From an uncultured Draconibacterium sp. (GTDB lineage: Bacteria > Bacteroidota > Bacteroidia > Bacteroidales > Prolixibacteraceae), in contig NZ_OY781981.1 of the NCBI RefSeq assembly GCF_963677565.1, positions 3,278,001-3,342,000 on the forward strand: a stretch of 64,000 nucleotides of DNA, read 5' to 3'. Position numbers and translations under genes: made by a program. Of the stretch, positions 1-8,720 are shown piece by piece. Under the pieces are notes generated by a model. It made no database searches, was not told where the DNA came from, and saw nothing but the letters and a program-made list of their open reading frames with translations. Position 1 is the stretch's first letter. Each line of letters begins with the position of its first letter.

Positions 1-1862
1 TACAAAATAAATTGGTTGAAAGTGAAAGAGAAAACCGAATAATTATTGAGTCTATTCCTGATGTTATTATTCATGTTAATGCTGAAGGTACTATTCTGGC
101 GTTAAAATCAGCACCACATTCAAATTTGTCGAACCTGATTAAGAATGAAGAAAGCAATACAATTGAACAGGCTTTTAATAAAAAATTATCAACCTTATTT
201 TCCGAGGCAATTGAACAGTGTTTAGCAACCAATGAACATCAGGTTGAATTTGTAAATCTGAATTGGGACGAGATTGAGTACTACGAAGCACGCTTGGTAA
301 AGCTCGATGATAGCGAAGTGCTAATTATTATTCGGGATGTTAGCATAATAAAACAAAACGAAAAGGAACTTGAAGAAGCGAAAAATAAGGCTGAAGCAGC
401 CTCAAAACTAAAATCGGAGTTTTTAGCAAATGTTTCGCATGAAATTCGTACACCTTTAAATGCAATTTTAGGTTTTAGCCAGTGGCTTTTTGAAAATACC
501 AGTACTGAGTTGCATAAAGGATATTTGTCTTCCATAATTAAAAGCGGACGAAGCCTGTTAAATGTGATCAATGATATTTTAGATCTTTCAAAAATTGAAT
601 CAGGAAAAATAGATGTTGAGTACAGCCCAATGAAATATACAGAATTAGTTTCTGATATTCAGATGGCTTTTGAAAACGAAGTTGAAAAGAAAGGATTGAA
701 CTTTAAAGTTACTACAGAGAGTTCTGTTCCTGATTATATATTTATGGATGAACTCCGGTTATACCAGGTGATTTTTAACCTGGTATCGAACGCTGTTAAA
801 TTTACCGATAAAGGGTATGTTCATGTTTATACTTTTGCAACCGAAACTGAAAAGAAAGATGTGGTTGACCTGATTATTACGGTTGAAGATACCGGAATTG
901 GTATTGAGGAAGATAAACAGCAAATGATATTTAAATCGTTTGCACAGCAGGATGGTCGAAACAACAGAAAATACGAAGGAACAGGGCTTGGATTAGCAAT
1001 TGTTGATGGTTTAATTAAACGCCTGGGGGGAACTATTACATTAAAGAGTCAACCCGGAAAAGGAACAACAATTACTGTTAGTTTAAATGGGGTAAAGATC
1101 GATCACTCAAGTCATGTTGAAAAACAAATGCAAGGTGATACCGATAATTTGAATGCAAAACTTGGTTCTTGTACCATAATGATAGTTGATGATATTGAGT
1201 ATAATATTGATGTACTTAAAGCACTCATAAATTCGAAAGATGTAAAATATGTTGAGGCATTAGACGGATCGGAAGCACTGGCAAAACTGAATACTGTTAA
1301 ACCCGATTTGATCTTTATGGATATTAGAATGCCTGGTATTGACGGTTTTGAAGTAACCCGGATTATAAAGTCGGACAACAAATTAAAAGATATTCCGCTG
1401 GTGGCATTTTCAGCATCAACATTAAAATCAAGAAGTGATTTGATTGAACTACTATTCGACGATTTTTTACAGAAACCGGTTTTCAAGAAAAAACTGGAAG
1501 CACTTCTTTTAAAATTGTTACCCGACAAGTTTGTATATCAAACAGGTGAAATTGATGAGGTGAAGAAAGAAGAAGTAATTTCTGAAGAATGTTTAAAAAG
1601 ATTACCTGAAGCAATTGAAGCACTTGAAAAAGAATTTTTACCTGTGTGGGAAAATATAAAAGGCAGCCTGGTTATATACGAGATAGAAGAATTTAAAGCC
1701 AAATTGCAAGACGCGGCACATATACAACTGTGCGCTCCGTTATCGCGCTACTGTACCGAGCTGGATGCCGGCTTGCAGTCTTTCGATATTGAACTAATAG
1801 ATAAAAAGTTAGCTGAATTTCCAAAACTTATTGAGTATTTAAAAGGTTTAAATACTGCATAG
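1..1862 (+). CDS. Hybrid sensor histidine kinase/response regulator, 5' truncated
   Basis: Cytoplasmic or membrane-linked hybrid kinase whose beginning lies left of the window: the frame is open from base 3 and no convincing start is seen (the first TTG at 12 lies inside the linker before a PAS-like domain). Order, numbered from 12: PAS-like domain about 5-115, short coiled linker, HisKA with the H-box at His143 (FLANVSHEIRTPLN), HATPase_c with the N-box (NLVSNAVKF) and G-box (DTGIGI), a receiver domain with phospho-acceptor Asp437 (FMDIRMPG), and a C-terminal helical domain of about 75 residues. That last domain resembles the tail of the hybrid kinase at 3000-5174 but shows no obvious Hpt histidine. 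The gene converges on the stressosome operon with 17 bp between stops, which suggests related function. The family call is secure; the signal sensed is unknown. Confidence 0.9.
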   Translation, partial: QNKLVESERENRIIIESIPDVIIHVNAEGTILALKSAPHSNLSNLIKNEESNTIEQAFNKKLSTLFSEAIEQCLATNEHQVEFVNLNWDEIEYYEARLVKLDDSEVLIIIRDVSIIKQNEKELEEAKNKAEAASKLKSEFLANVSHEIRTPLNAILGFSQWLFENTSTELHKGYLSSIIKSGRSLLNVINDILDLSKIESGKIDVEYSPMKYTELVSDIQMAFENEVEKKGLNFKVTTESSVPDYIFMDELRLYQVIFNLVSNAVKFTDKGYVHVYTFATETEKKDVVDLIITVEDTGIGIEEDKQQMIFKSFAQQDGRNNRKYEGTGLGLAIVDGLIKRLGGTITLKSQPGKGTTITVSLNGVKIDHSSHVEKQMQGDTDNLNAKLGSCTIMIVDDIEYNIDVLKALINSKDVKYVEALDGSEALAKLNTVKPDLIFMDIRMPGIDGFEVTRIIKSDNKLKDIPLVAFSASTLKSRSDLIELLFDDFLQKPVFKKKLEALLLKLLPDKFVYQTGEIDEVKKEEVISEECLKRLPEAIEALEKEFLPVWENIKGSLVIYEIEEFKAKLQDAAHIQLCAPLSRYCTELDAGLQSFDIELIDKKLAEFPKLIEYLKGLNTA

Positions 1863-1879
1863 ATAAGCGTTTTGAAAAT

Positions 1880-3016
1880 TTACTCTTCAGGTTTATTTGA
1901 CGGAAGTGTAAACCATACTTGCGTACCTTTGTCTGGTTCACTAATTATGCCGATATCTCCATTATTTATTTTTACAAACTCTTTACACAAAACAAGTCCC
2001 AAACCGTGTCCTTGTTCATTGGCTGTTCCGTTCGATGTTGTTTTTGATTCAATTGAAAACAGCTGACCCACCTTGTCCGGAGAAATTCCAACACCAGTAT
2101 CAGCAACAACCACCTTTATCATATTATCATCTGCTTTTTGGGCTATAAGAGATATTTGGCCTCCCTTGTTGGTAAATTTTATAGCGTTAGATACGAGGTT
2201 GCGAATAATTAATAAAATCATATTACGATCGCCGTAAACCGCCAGCTCATCCCGCTCAGAGTTTAATATACTAATGTCTTTTGCCTGTGCAATACTAGTA
2301 TGGTTTCGCTGTATTTCATCAAAAAGGCAAGTTAACTTTAAGTTTTCAGGCGAGAATTTAATTGCCCCGGTTTGCGAGCGTGCCCATTTCAACAGGTTTT
2401 CAAGAAGTTCCAGGGTGTTTGTTGAGGTGGTTTGTATATCATTTAGCAGCTCGTCTTTTTCCTCGTTTGTCAGAAAATCTCCTCCTTCCTGAATGAGTTG
2501 TACAAAGTTGGTTATAATACCAAATGCTCCTCGTAAATCGTGCGACATTATTGAGAAGAATTTATTCTTGCTATGAACTTCTTCACTTAAAGTCTGCTGT
2601 GTTTGGCGCAATGTTAAGTGGGTTTGTACACGAGCAACCAATTCTTTACCAATAAATGGTTTGGTTACATAATCAACGGCACCTAGTTTAAATCCCTCAA
2701 CAATATCTTCTGTTTCGGTTTTTGCAGAAAGGAATATTACCGGAATATCCTTTGTTGATTCGTTACTTTTTAGCCGTCGGCAGGTTTCATGACCATCCAT
2801 TATTGGCATCATTACATCCAGTAGTATTAAGTCAGGCTTTACCTTTTCTACTGTATCAAGTGCTTGTTGCCCATTCATTGCAACAGCAAGTTCGCACTTA
2901 AATTTTGCCAATAAGGTGCCTAATACCTGTATGTTTTTGGGTACATCATCAACAATTAGTATTACAGGTTTTTTAGTTTGCATTATTGTAGGTTCAAGAT
3001 TAATTTTTGGTTGCAT
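1880..3016 (-). CDS. Response regulator-histidine kinase (REC-HisKA-HATPase)
   Basis: A 378-residue soluble protein with an N-terminal receiver domain (acidic pocket VDD near residue 23, phospho-acceptor Asp67 in LLDVMMP, Lys119 in TKPF). It is followed by a HisKA domain with His159 (MSHDLRG) and a HATPase_c domain with an NLVSNAIKF N-box, a DTGVGI G1 box and a GHGLGL G2 box. It has no membrane segment or sensor domain, so its input is probably phosphotransfer to the receiver domain. It is the last gene of the stressosome operon and overlaps the preceding kinase by 17 bp, implying translational coupling. An alternative start lies at the Met of MQTKKPV (residue 12). It is likely an output or relay kinase for stressosome signals; the final target is not visible. 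Confidence 0.9.
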   Translation of the reverse strand: MQPKINLEPTIMQTKKPVILIVDDVPKNIQVLGTLLAKFKCELAVAMNGQQALDTVEKVKPDLILLDVMMPIMDGHETCRRLKSNESTKDIPVIFLSAKTETEDIVEGFKLGAVDYVTKPFIGKELVARVQTHLTLRQTQQTLSEEVHSKNKFFSIMSHDLRGAFGIITNFVQLIQEGGDFLTNEEKDELLNDIQTTSTNTLELLENLLKWARSQTGAIKFSPENLKLTCLFDEIQRNHTSIAQAKDISILNSERDELAVYGDRNMILLIIRNLVSNAIKFTNKGGQISLIAQKADDNMIKVVVADTGVGISPDKVGQLFSIESKTTSNGTANEQGHGLGLVLCKEFVKINNGDIGIISEPDKGTQVWFTLPSNKPEE

Positions 3017-5174
3017 TGAACATTTGCCTTATATTATCGAATTCTTTAATGGTTACAGGCAGGTGTTCCATGTCTAAATTTACTATTTGTTTTTGGATTT
3101 TATTGCTCCAGTCAATTAGTTGTTTAGCATTGTGTTTTTCTCCTGTATTCAAGCAATTTGTTGCGAAACCATTTATTTCATTTAAAATAAATGTGTCTTT
3201 TACAGTATTCCACTGCGTGTAGAGTTCATTATTTAATGTGTTTAAAAATTCAGTTAAGGCAATAGGTTCATTCTTTTCGACTATAGTATCTGAATTTGCA
3301 GGTTCTTTAGCTTGTTGTGTTTCTTCATCTTTAACTGAATGTTTCAACACTTTTGCCAACTCGTTTACAATTTTTTTGCGGGTAAAAGGTTTTTGCAGGT
3401 AGCCATCAAAATCGGAGTTTAGAATTTTTTCTATTTCTTCTTTTAAGGCTGAAGCCGTGAATGCAATGATTGGAATGTGTTTGTATTTTGGATCATTTTT
3501 TAACAGTTTTGTTGCTGTAAACCCATCCATTACCGGCATTTTAATATCCATTAAAATAACATCCGGATTTATTTCTTTTGTAGCGTTAATGGCTTCTTCA
3601 CCATTGCGTGCACTGTTAACATTAAAGTTGAAATCCTTCAAAAAGGTTTTTACCAGCTTTCTGTTTGTACTTATGTCATCAACAATTAGTATTGTTGCCG
3701 GATCGAAATTTAGGTTGGCATTTGTTTTTGTTTGTTTTTCTTTTGTTTCATCTAATTTTCCTTCTTCAACACTTTTTAATATTACATGAAAAGTGCTTCC
3801 ATTTCCACTTTCGCTTTCAACCCATATTGTCCCGTTCATCATATCTACAAGGCGCTTGGTTATGGTTAATCCCAGACCGGTCCCACCATACTTGTTGATA
3901 TTCTGATTTTTTTGTTGTTCAAAAGCTCCAAATATTAATTGTTGTTGATCTTTATCAATGCCAATTCCACTATCCTGTACTGTAAAATGCAGGTTGTGTT
4001 TCTCCTGGTTTCCGGCCGTTGTTTCTTGCTCAACTTTTAATTTTACAAAGCCACTTTCGGTAAATTTAATGGCGTTACCAACCAGGTTTATAAGTATTTG
4101 GCGTAACCGAACGTCATCAATCACAATGGTACCCGGAACCGTTTCGTTGACTTCTACAATAAATTCAATCTGTTTTTCATCAGCTTTGTGTTTGAAAATC
4201 TGACCAACTTCATTTAGTAACGACTGAAGTTTTACCGCATGGTATTTGAGTTCGGTCTTTCCGGCTTCAATTTTAGATAAATCAAGAATGTCGTTTATAA
4301 TATTGAGTAGGGCAGAGCCACTGGATGAAATAGCAGATGCATATTGTTTTAATGCGTCGTCCTCGATTTTGGATTCCATAATTTCGGCAAATCCTAAAAT
4401 TGCGTTCATCGGAGTCCTGATTTCATGACTCATGTTGGCCAGAAATTCACTTTTAGCCTTGTTTGCCTGAATGGCTTCCTGCTTTGCTTTTTCAATTGCA
4501 ATGGCTTTGTCTTCCAGCTCGCGGTTTAGTGCAACTACACCTTTGTTGGTTTCTTCCAACTCCTGGTTCATTGTTTCTATTTCGTCGTTGCGTTCCTGCA
4601 ATTTGCGTAATAAAAAAACCAATTCATTGTTTTGAGAATTAATCGTGTCGACCATGCTTGTGTCGCCACGTTCAATTGTTTTCTCAAAGGCTTCTTTTAT
4701 TTTAAGAATTCTTTTGCTTTCGATTTGTTTTGAATAGCTGGGCAGCCATTTGGCGGTAGTAATTACTGTTCCTGTTTCAGTACCAGTTTTAATATCAAAA
4801 TCATCCATTAAACGTTGCGAGCCACTTAATCCAACTCCCATGCCGTTTTTTGATTGATAGTTCCCCGACTTTATCAGGTCAAGATCTTTAATTCCTTTTC
4901 CTTTATCTTTAAAAACAATAATTAGCCCCGGGCTTTTACGGCCTCGTTCGGCAAGCATAAACTCAATTGTCCCGTTTCCGGCATGTTCAATAATATTTCG
5001 GCTTAACTCTGAAACAGCAGTACCAATTCTGATACATGTTGTCTTATCAAAATTAATCTCTTGAGCTAATAGTGAGGCCAGGTTTCTTGCCCGAACTACG
5101 TCAGACTCGAATTGAACTACTATTGTTCCCACTTTATGCGTTGTAGCGGATAATAAGAATGGTAGCGTCGTCAT
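3000..5174 (-). CDS. RsbT-like ATPase fused to hybrid histidine kinase
   Basis: A 724-residue multidomain kinase. Residues 1-145 form an RsbT/anti-sigma-type HATPase (N-box GTAVSELSRNIIEHAG, then KDKGKGI and a GMGVGL lid). About 150-240 is a long coiled coil. HisKA carries His250 (FLANMSHEIRTPMN) and is followed by HATPase_c (NLVGNAIKF, DSGIGI, GTGLGL), a receiver domain (ILMDIKMPVMDGF) and a helical C-terminal domain. The RsbT-like head is the type of domain that docks on RsbS in stressosomes, so the fusion could couple stressosome release directly to phosphorelay. The gene overlaps its upstream neighbour by 41 bp and its downstream neighbour by 17 bp. The domain calls are strong; the stressosome docking is inference. 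Confidence 0.88.
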   Translation of the reverse strand: MTTLPFLLSATTHKVGTIVVQFESDVVRARNLASLLAQEINFDKTTCIRIGTAVSELSRNIIEHAGNGTIEFMLAERGRKSPGLIIVFKDKGKGIKDLDLIKSGNYQSKNGMGVGLSGSQRLMDDFDIKTGTETGTVITTAKWLPSYSKQIESKRILKIKEAFEKTIERGDTSMVDTINSQNNELVFLLRKLQERNDEIETMNQELEETNKGVVALNRELEDKAIAIEKAKQEAIQANKAKSEFLANMSHEIRTPMNAILGFAEIMESKIEDDALKQYASAISSSGSALLNIINDILDLSKIEAGKTELKYHAVKLQSLLNEVGQIFKHKADEKQIEFIVEVNETVPGTIVIDDVRLRQILINLVGNAIKFTESGFVKLKVEQETTAGNQEKHNLHFTVQDSGIGIDKDQQQLIFGAFEQQKNQNINKYGGTGLGLTITKRLVDMMNGTIWVESESGNGSTFHVILKSVEEGKLDETKEKQTKTNANLNFDPATILIVDDISTNRKLVKTFLKDFNFNVNSARNGEEAINATKEINPDVILMDIKMPVMDGFTATKLLKNDPKYKHIPIIAFTASALKEEIEKILNSDFDGYLQKPFTRKKIVNELAKVLKHSVKDEETQQAKEPANSDTIVEKNEPIALTEFLNTLNNELYTQWNTVKDTFILNEINGFATNCLNTGEKHNAKQLIDWSNKIQKQIVNLDMEHLPVTIKEFDNIRQMFNATKN

Positions 5175-6195
5175 TGTCTCTTGCGTAATTCGTTATTAAA
5201 TTTTCAGCTATGCTTTGCGGGTGCTTTTCCCAGTCAAAATCTTCATGTCTCCATCGCGATGTAATCCCATCTGACGACAGACATATATAATCGTCGGGAT
5301 TAAAACTGAATTCAAACACCCTTGGTGTGCGCATATTATGCCCAATTATTCCACCATATGATAACAGATTCTTTTTTTCGTTCGAGCTTACTATAAATCC
5401 TTCAATATTTCCAATTCCGCTAAACTGAACTTTATTGTTTTCCGTATCGATGTATACGAGGGCAGCAACAAGTCCTCGTGTGCCTCGTGTGCCTGCATTC
5501 ATGTGTTGAAGCAGCATGTTTACCGGTTGATTGCCTTTTAAAATTATTTGTTCTTTTGCCAGTTGCGATGCCAAATGAGCTTCTTTTCCATGACCAAGTC
5601 CATCTATTACAGCAGCCACTGTTTTTGTTGGAGCAATATGGTTGACCACATAACAGTCGCCATTTAGTTTTTCTCCCGGCTTGCTCCGTGAGACTGCTCC
5701 AATACTAATTGTGCGGTTTGTGCCGATCCATTTTTTGCTTGGCACCCATTTTAAAGTTCTTATACAAGTATTGTAGGTCTCAAGCCCGTTAAGAGCATTA
5801 TCGTTCGAAAAAGGAGTGTGTGTCGGATTTATTTCAAATACATCAGAAAAGCGACGTATCGAGCCCATTCCAATCCCTAATGATACTTTATTGGAAAAAC
5901 CGTCTTTAATTGCTTTTTCAACATCAGGTATTCCCGGGCCGCTGTCGCAACACCACACTTCAATGGCCTTTTGTCCGTCGTTTGTATTTAATTCGCAAAC
6001 CAGAATCTTGCCTTTCCTTCCGCCGTGTTTCAATACGTTGGTTACAAGTTCTGTTACCATAATTGCAATTTCGCCGGTTTTTACCTCATCAAAACCAAGT
6101 TGTTTTGCCAGACTTACCGACTTTCTTCGACTGATGCCGATGTCTGATTCATGCTCAATTTGCAAGGTTAGTATTTGTTCGCGATTTACCTCCAT
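5134..6195 (-). CDS. RsbT-like ATPase fused to SpoIIE/RsbX-type phosphatase
   Basis: A 353-residue fusion. The N-terminal 135 residues are an anti-sigma-type HATPase (MVTELVTNVLKHGG, CDSGPGI, GIGMGSIRR). The C-terminal part is a PP2C-like SpoIIE/RsbX domain, with AVIDGLGHGKEA and a late SSDGITSRW motif supplying the metal-binding aspartates. In Bacillus, RsbX dephosphorylates RsbR and RsbS and resets the stressosome; that is the likely role here. The start overlaps the end of the RsbT gene by 10 bp and the gene's own end overlaps the downstream kinase by 41 bp, so all are in one operon. Phosphatase identity is well supported; the substrate is inferred from context. Confidence 0.88.
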   Translation of the reverse strand: MEVNREQILTLQIEHESDIGISRRKSVSLAKQLGFDEVKTGEIAIMVTELVTNVLKHGGRKGKILVCELNTNDGQKAIEVWCCDSGPGIPDVEKAIKDGFSNKVSLGIGMGSIRRFSDVFEINPTHTPFSNDNALNGLETYNTCIRTLKWVPSKKWIGTNRTISIGAVSRSKPGEKLNGDCYVVNHIAPTKTVAAVIDGLGHGKEAHLASQLAKEQIILKGNQPVNMLLQHMNAGTRGTRGLVAALVYIDTENNKVQFSGIGNIEGFIVSSNEKKNLLSYGGIIGHNMRTPRVFEFSFNPDDYICLSSDGITSRWRHEDFDWEKHPQSIAENLITNYARDNDDATILIIRYNA

Positions 6196-6611
6196 TTCAT
6201 CACCCTCACAATAGTGCCTTTATCTTTTTCCGATTGGATTTCAAACCTGTCAACTAAACGTTTTGTTCCAGGTAGTCCATATCCCATCCCCATTCCTGAT
6301 GTATAACCGTCACTCATTGCGAGTTCAAGGTTTTCAATACCAGGGCCTTCATCAATACAAGTAACTATTAGTGCATTTTTCCCCTCAACATTCCCACGTT
6401 CCAGCAAAACCTCTCCGCCACCTGCATAATTATACATATTTCTAAATAGCTCAGAAACCGCTGTTGTTATGCGTGTCTGTTCAACAATTCCCATGCTTGC
6501 TTCTTTGGCGTGGTGCCGAACCAGTTGTCTTACTTTTACAATATCGTGTTCAGTTACAATAGGATATTTACCGAGTTGTTCCCAATTATTATCGAAACTT
6601 ATTTCGTTCAT
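6186..6611 (-). CDS. rsbT: RsbT-like serine/threonine protein kinase (anti-sigma regulatory factor)
   Basis: A small GHKL ATPase of about 141 residues with all nucleotide-site boxes: TTAVSELFRNMYNYAG (N-box), CIDEGPGIENL (G1) and GMGMGYGLPGTKRL (G2). RsbT kinases phosphorylate RsbR and RsbS and leave the stressosome to activate a downstream partner. A strong AGGAGG site at 6617-6622 sits 5 bases before the ATG at 6611. The GTG at 6617 overlaps that site, so ATG 6611 is chosen. The gene lies 12 bp after the RsbS-like gene, in the usual R-S-T order. Confidence 0.9.
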   Translation of the reverse strand: MNEISFDNNWEQLGKYPIVTEHDIVKVRQLVRHHAKEASMGIVEQTRITTAVSELFRNMYNYAGGGEVLLERGNVEGKNALIVTCIDEGPGIENLELAMSDGYTSGMGMGYGLPGTKRLVDRFEIQSEKDKGTIVRVMKWR

Positions 6612-6616
6612 GGGCA

Positions 6617-6622
6617 CCTCCT
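6617..6622 (-). promoter_or_regulatory. Shine-Dalgarno site of the RsbT-like gene
   Basis: On the minus strand an AGGAGG hexamer stands 5 bases before ATG 6611. Good Shine-Dalgarno sites are rare in this window, so this one decides between two in-frame starts. Confidence 0.75.
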
Positions 6623-6623
6623 T

Positions 6624-7013
6624 TTATAATGTGTCGTAATTTAAGAGGCGATCTTCCAGCATTTCAATACCTTTTTCCATGTTTAGTGCAGTATCAACTC
6701 CAGGCATTTCCAGGCCCAACTCTACCAATGTTATGGCTACAGCTGGTTGCATACCTACAATAACAACTGCGGCGTCCATTATGGCCGCCATCGATGCCAT
6801 TCCTGAAAGCATTCGGCCGATAAACGAATCAACCATTTCGAGCACCGAAATATCGATAAGCACTCCTTTCGCACCAGTCCTTTCAATTTCTTCGAGTATT
6901 TGCGATTGCAATTGAATTGCAAGTTTATCGTGCATGTCAACCTGAATAGAAACGATAAGGAAATCACGAATCTTTATGATGGGTATCTTCTTTTCGTGTA
7001 AATCGATGTTCAT
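6624..7013 (-). CDS. rsbS: RsbS-like stressosome scaffold (STAS domain)
   Basis: A single STAS domain of 129 residues. The two RsbS phosphorylation positions are recognisable: Ser63 in MVDSFIGR and Thr95 in PAVAITLVELG, corresponding to Ser59 and Thr86 of Bacillus RsbS. RsbS forms the stressosome core with RsbR proteins and sequesters RsbT until phosphorylated. It lies 3 bp after the RsbR-like gene and 12 bp before rsbT. Length and motifs match the family closely. Confidence 0.92.
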   Translation of the reverse strand: MNIDLHEKKIPIIKIRDFLIVSIQVDMHDKLAIQLQSQILEEIERTGAKGVLIDISVLEMVDSFIGRMLSGMASMAAIMDAAVVIVGMQPAVAITLVELGLEMPGVDTALNMEKGIEMLEDRLLNYDTL

Positions 7014-7016
7014 AAG

Positions 7017-7706
7017 CTATTCTGTTTCTTCGTTTTCAGGTAAATGTTCTGATTTGATTTTGCCATCAGAAAGCTGGTGGTTTTTTCTCATGGCATAAAT
7101 CATTGCATCTTGCAATGTTGCCTTAGTTCGTATAACTGAAAGATCGATTCCCAGGTGAACAATTGTTTGTGCAATTGCCGGGCTGATACCTGAAATTATA
7201 CAATCTGCACCTAATAAGCGGGCAGATGTTACCGTTTTTAACAAGTGGTTGGCTACTTGTGTGTCAACAGTAGGAACTCCGGTAATATCAAGTATCGACA
7301 TGGTACATCCTGTATCAACGATTTTTTGCAATAAGTTTTCCATCATTATTTGGGCACGTTGACTATCCAGGGTTCCGATAACTGGTAGAATAAGTATGTT
7401 ATCCCAAACTTTTGAAACCGGACTTGAAAGTTCCAACAGGTCGTCTTGTTGACGTAATATTGTTTTCTGTTGTTCTTCAATTTTAGAGAGCTTCTCTTCC
7501 AGCTCCTCACGCATTTGCTTGCTTTGTTTTAACTCATAAGTTAAATCTTCAATTAATATATTAATTGCTTCTTCAACACCTGTTAAATCATCCTCAATTT
7601 CTGCCTCAATTCTAACATCAAGGTCACCGGCTGCAACCGAAGACAACACATCTTCTATGTGCTCAATTCTTTCTTTAGCTTTTTCGAATACTATTTTTTC
7701 AGACAT
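7017..7706 (-). CDS. RsbR-like stressosome sensor protein (STAS domain)
   Basis: A 229-residue protein. The N-terminal 60 residues look like a HAMP-type helical segment (AAGDLDVRIEAEIED), then comes a coiled coil to about 92 and a C-terminal STAS domain. Thr149 (VDTQVANH) and Thr181 (PAIAQTIVHLGIDL) align with the two phosphorylated threonines of RsbR. The usual globin-like N-terminal sensor of Bacillus RsbR is absent, so the signal input differs. It is followed directly by RsbS- and RsbT-like genes, and probably acts as the stressosome shell/sensor subunit. It has no membrane segment. Confidence 0.9.
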   Translation of the reverse strand: MSEKIVFEKAKERIEHIEDVLSSVAAGDLDVRIEAEIEDDLTGVEEAINILIEDLTYELKQSKQMREELEEKLSKIEEQQKTILRQQDDLLELSSPVSKVWDNILILPVIGTLDSQRAQIMMENLLQKIVDTGCTMSILDITGVPTVDTQVANHLLKTVTSARLLGADCIISGISPAIAQTIVHLGIDLSVIRTKATLQDAMIYAMRKNHQLSDGKIKSEHLPENEETE

Positions 7707-7709
7707 AAC

Positions 7710-8072
7710 TTATCGTTTACTGATTAACCAATTAACTCCCTCTTCAATCGTTTTAAAAAAGTCTCCCTGTATTTTAATTGCTCCGGTTTTTAACATCACT
7801 TTCGCAATCATTCTGTTAGCTGCACTTCCGCCTATAAAAGCCACATGAGATATTTCAAACTCTTTTAAAAGTTGGTTCGATTTTTCGCGTGTTTCGCGGT
7901 TTTCAACTTTTGCAGTTTTGCTGATTTGAATGCACATTTGGCGATAGGGCTTATCTTTAACAAGCTCTTTCATGTTTTTACGAATGTCTTCAACATCAGT
8001 AGTAAGGTAATCGCGGGTAAATTGTAAATGTATGACCTTGGTATCTTCGTCATACCACAGATTGTGTTCCAT
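7710..8072 (-). CDS. Unknown small protein, possibly SpoIIAA/STAS-like
   Basis: A 120-residue soluble protein, first gene of the stressosome operon, ending 3 bp before the RsbR-like gene. It alternates strands and helices (ICIQISKTAKV, HVAFIGGSAANRMIAKVM) in a way that resembles SpoIIAA-like STAS folds, but no classical phosphorylated serine motif is evident. Role unknown; its position suggests a stressosome accessory or sensor input. It starts at ATG 8072, and I saw no convincing promoter in the 150 bp upstream on that strand. Confidence 0.75.
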   Translation of the reverse strand: MEHNLWYDEDTKVIHLQFTRDYLTTDVEDIRKNMKELVKDKPYRQMCIQISKTAKVENRETREKSNQLLKEFEISHVAFIGGSAANRMIAKVMLKTGAIKIQGDFFKTIEEGVNWLISKR

Positions 8073-8247
8073 TTTATGCTTTTTAAGGTTTGTAAACTTG
8101 GTGTAAAAATAGGTATTTTAAGATGAACATAACGGCGTTTTATAACTGCGAGTTGCTGTTTTTGAAGGTGTAATAACCTTAAAAAGCATGGTGTTTTGGA
8201 TGATTGTTTATAGGCAAATTGCCTAGTGCTTATTAAGGGGATGAACT

Positions 8248-8281
8248 TTTGAAAACGATTGATGTTAATTTTGTAACTTTG
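8248..8281 (+). promoter_or_regulatory. Bacteroidota-type promoter of the copper-uptake pair
   Basis: TTTG at 8248-8251 and TAACTTTG at 8274-8281, with a 22-base spacer, match the TTTG/TAnnTTTG pattern of Bacteroidota housekeeping promoters (spacer slightly long). The GTG of the Cys-rich small gene follows 20 bases later. The match is by eye only. Confidence 0.55.
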
Positions 8282-8301
8282 ATTAAAATCAACTGACTTT
8301 A

Positions 8302-8664
8302 GTGAAATACCTTATTTCCACAATATTAGTCTGTTCCATCTTTTCATTTCAGTTTTCTGAACTGTTTATTTTGTTGTCTTTCAAAATTAACCAGGAGTAC
8401 ATTGCAAAAAACCTCTGTGTTGAAAAGGATGTGGAAGGATCGACCTGTAAGGGGTGTTGTCAGTTGAAAAAGAAAATTCATGAACAGGAAAAACAGAAAA
8501 AGGAATTACCTTCTCAGCAGACTGAGAAGCAAAATATTGATTTTTGTGTTCATATGTCGGAATTGAATTGTGGAATAAATTCAATTATCGAAAACCTAAG
8601 ATTCAGATTTTCATTAAAATATTCATTTCTAAATGTTCTAAAGGTCTTTCATCCGCCGGCATAG
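8302..8664 (+). CDS. Small Cys-rich membrane-anchored protein upstream of TonB receptor
   Basis: A 120-residue protein starting at GTG 8302. It has one hydrophobic N-terminal segment (about residues 3-28) and then a Cys cluster, CVEKD...TCKGCCQLKK, with later cysteines in DFCVHMSELNCG. Bacteroidota commonly carry small proteins of this type (signal, CxGxC/CC cluster, Lys-rich stretch) directly ahead of metal-related TonB receptors. Metal binding or sensing is inferred from the cysteines and from the copper-receptor neighbour 56 bp downstream. No named family could be assigned with confidence. Confidence 0.7.
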   Translation: MKYLISTILVCSIFSFQFSELFILLSFKINQEYIAKNLCVEKDVEGSTCKGCCQLKKKIHEQEKQKKELPSQQTEKQNIDFCVHMSELNCGINSIIENLRFRFSLKYSFLNVLKVFHPPA

Positions 8665-8720
8665 AGATTAACAATTCAATCCCCTTTATAAAGATTCAAA
8701 CATCAATTAATCATTTTGGA

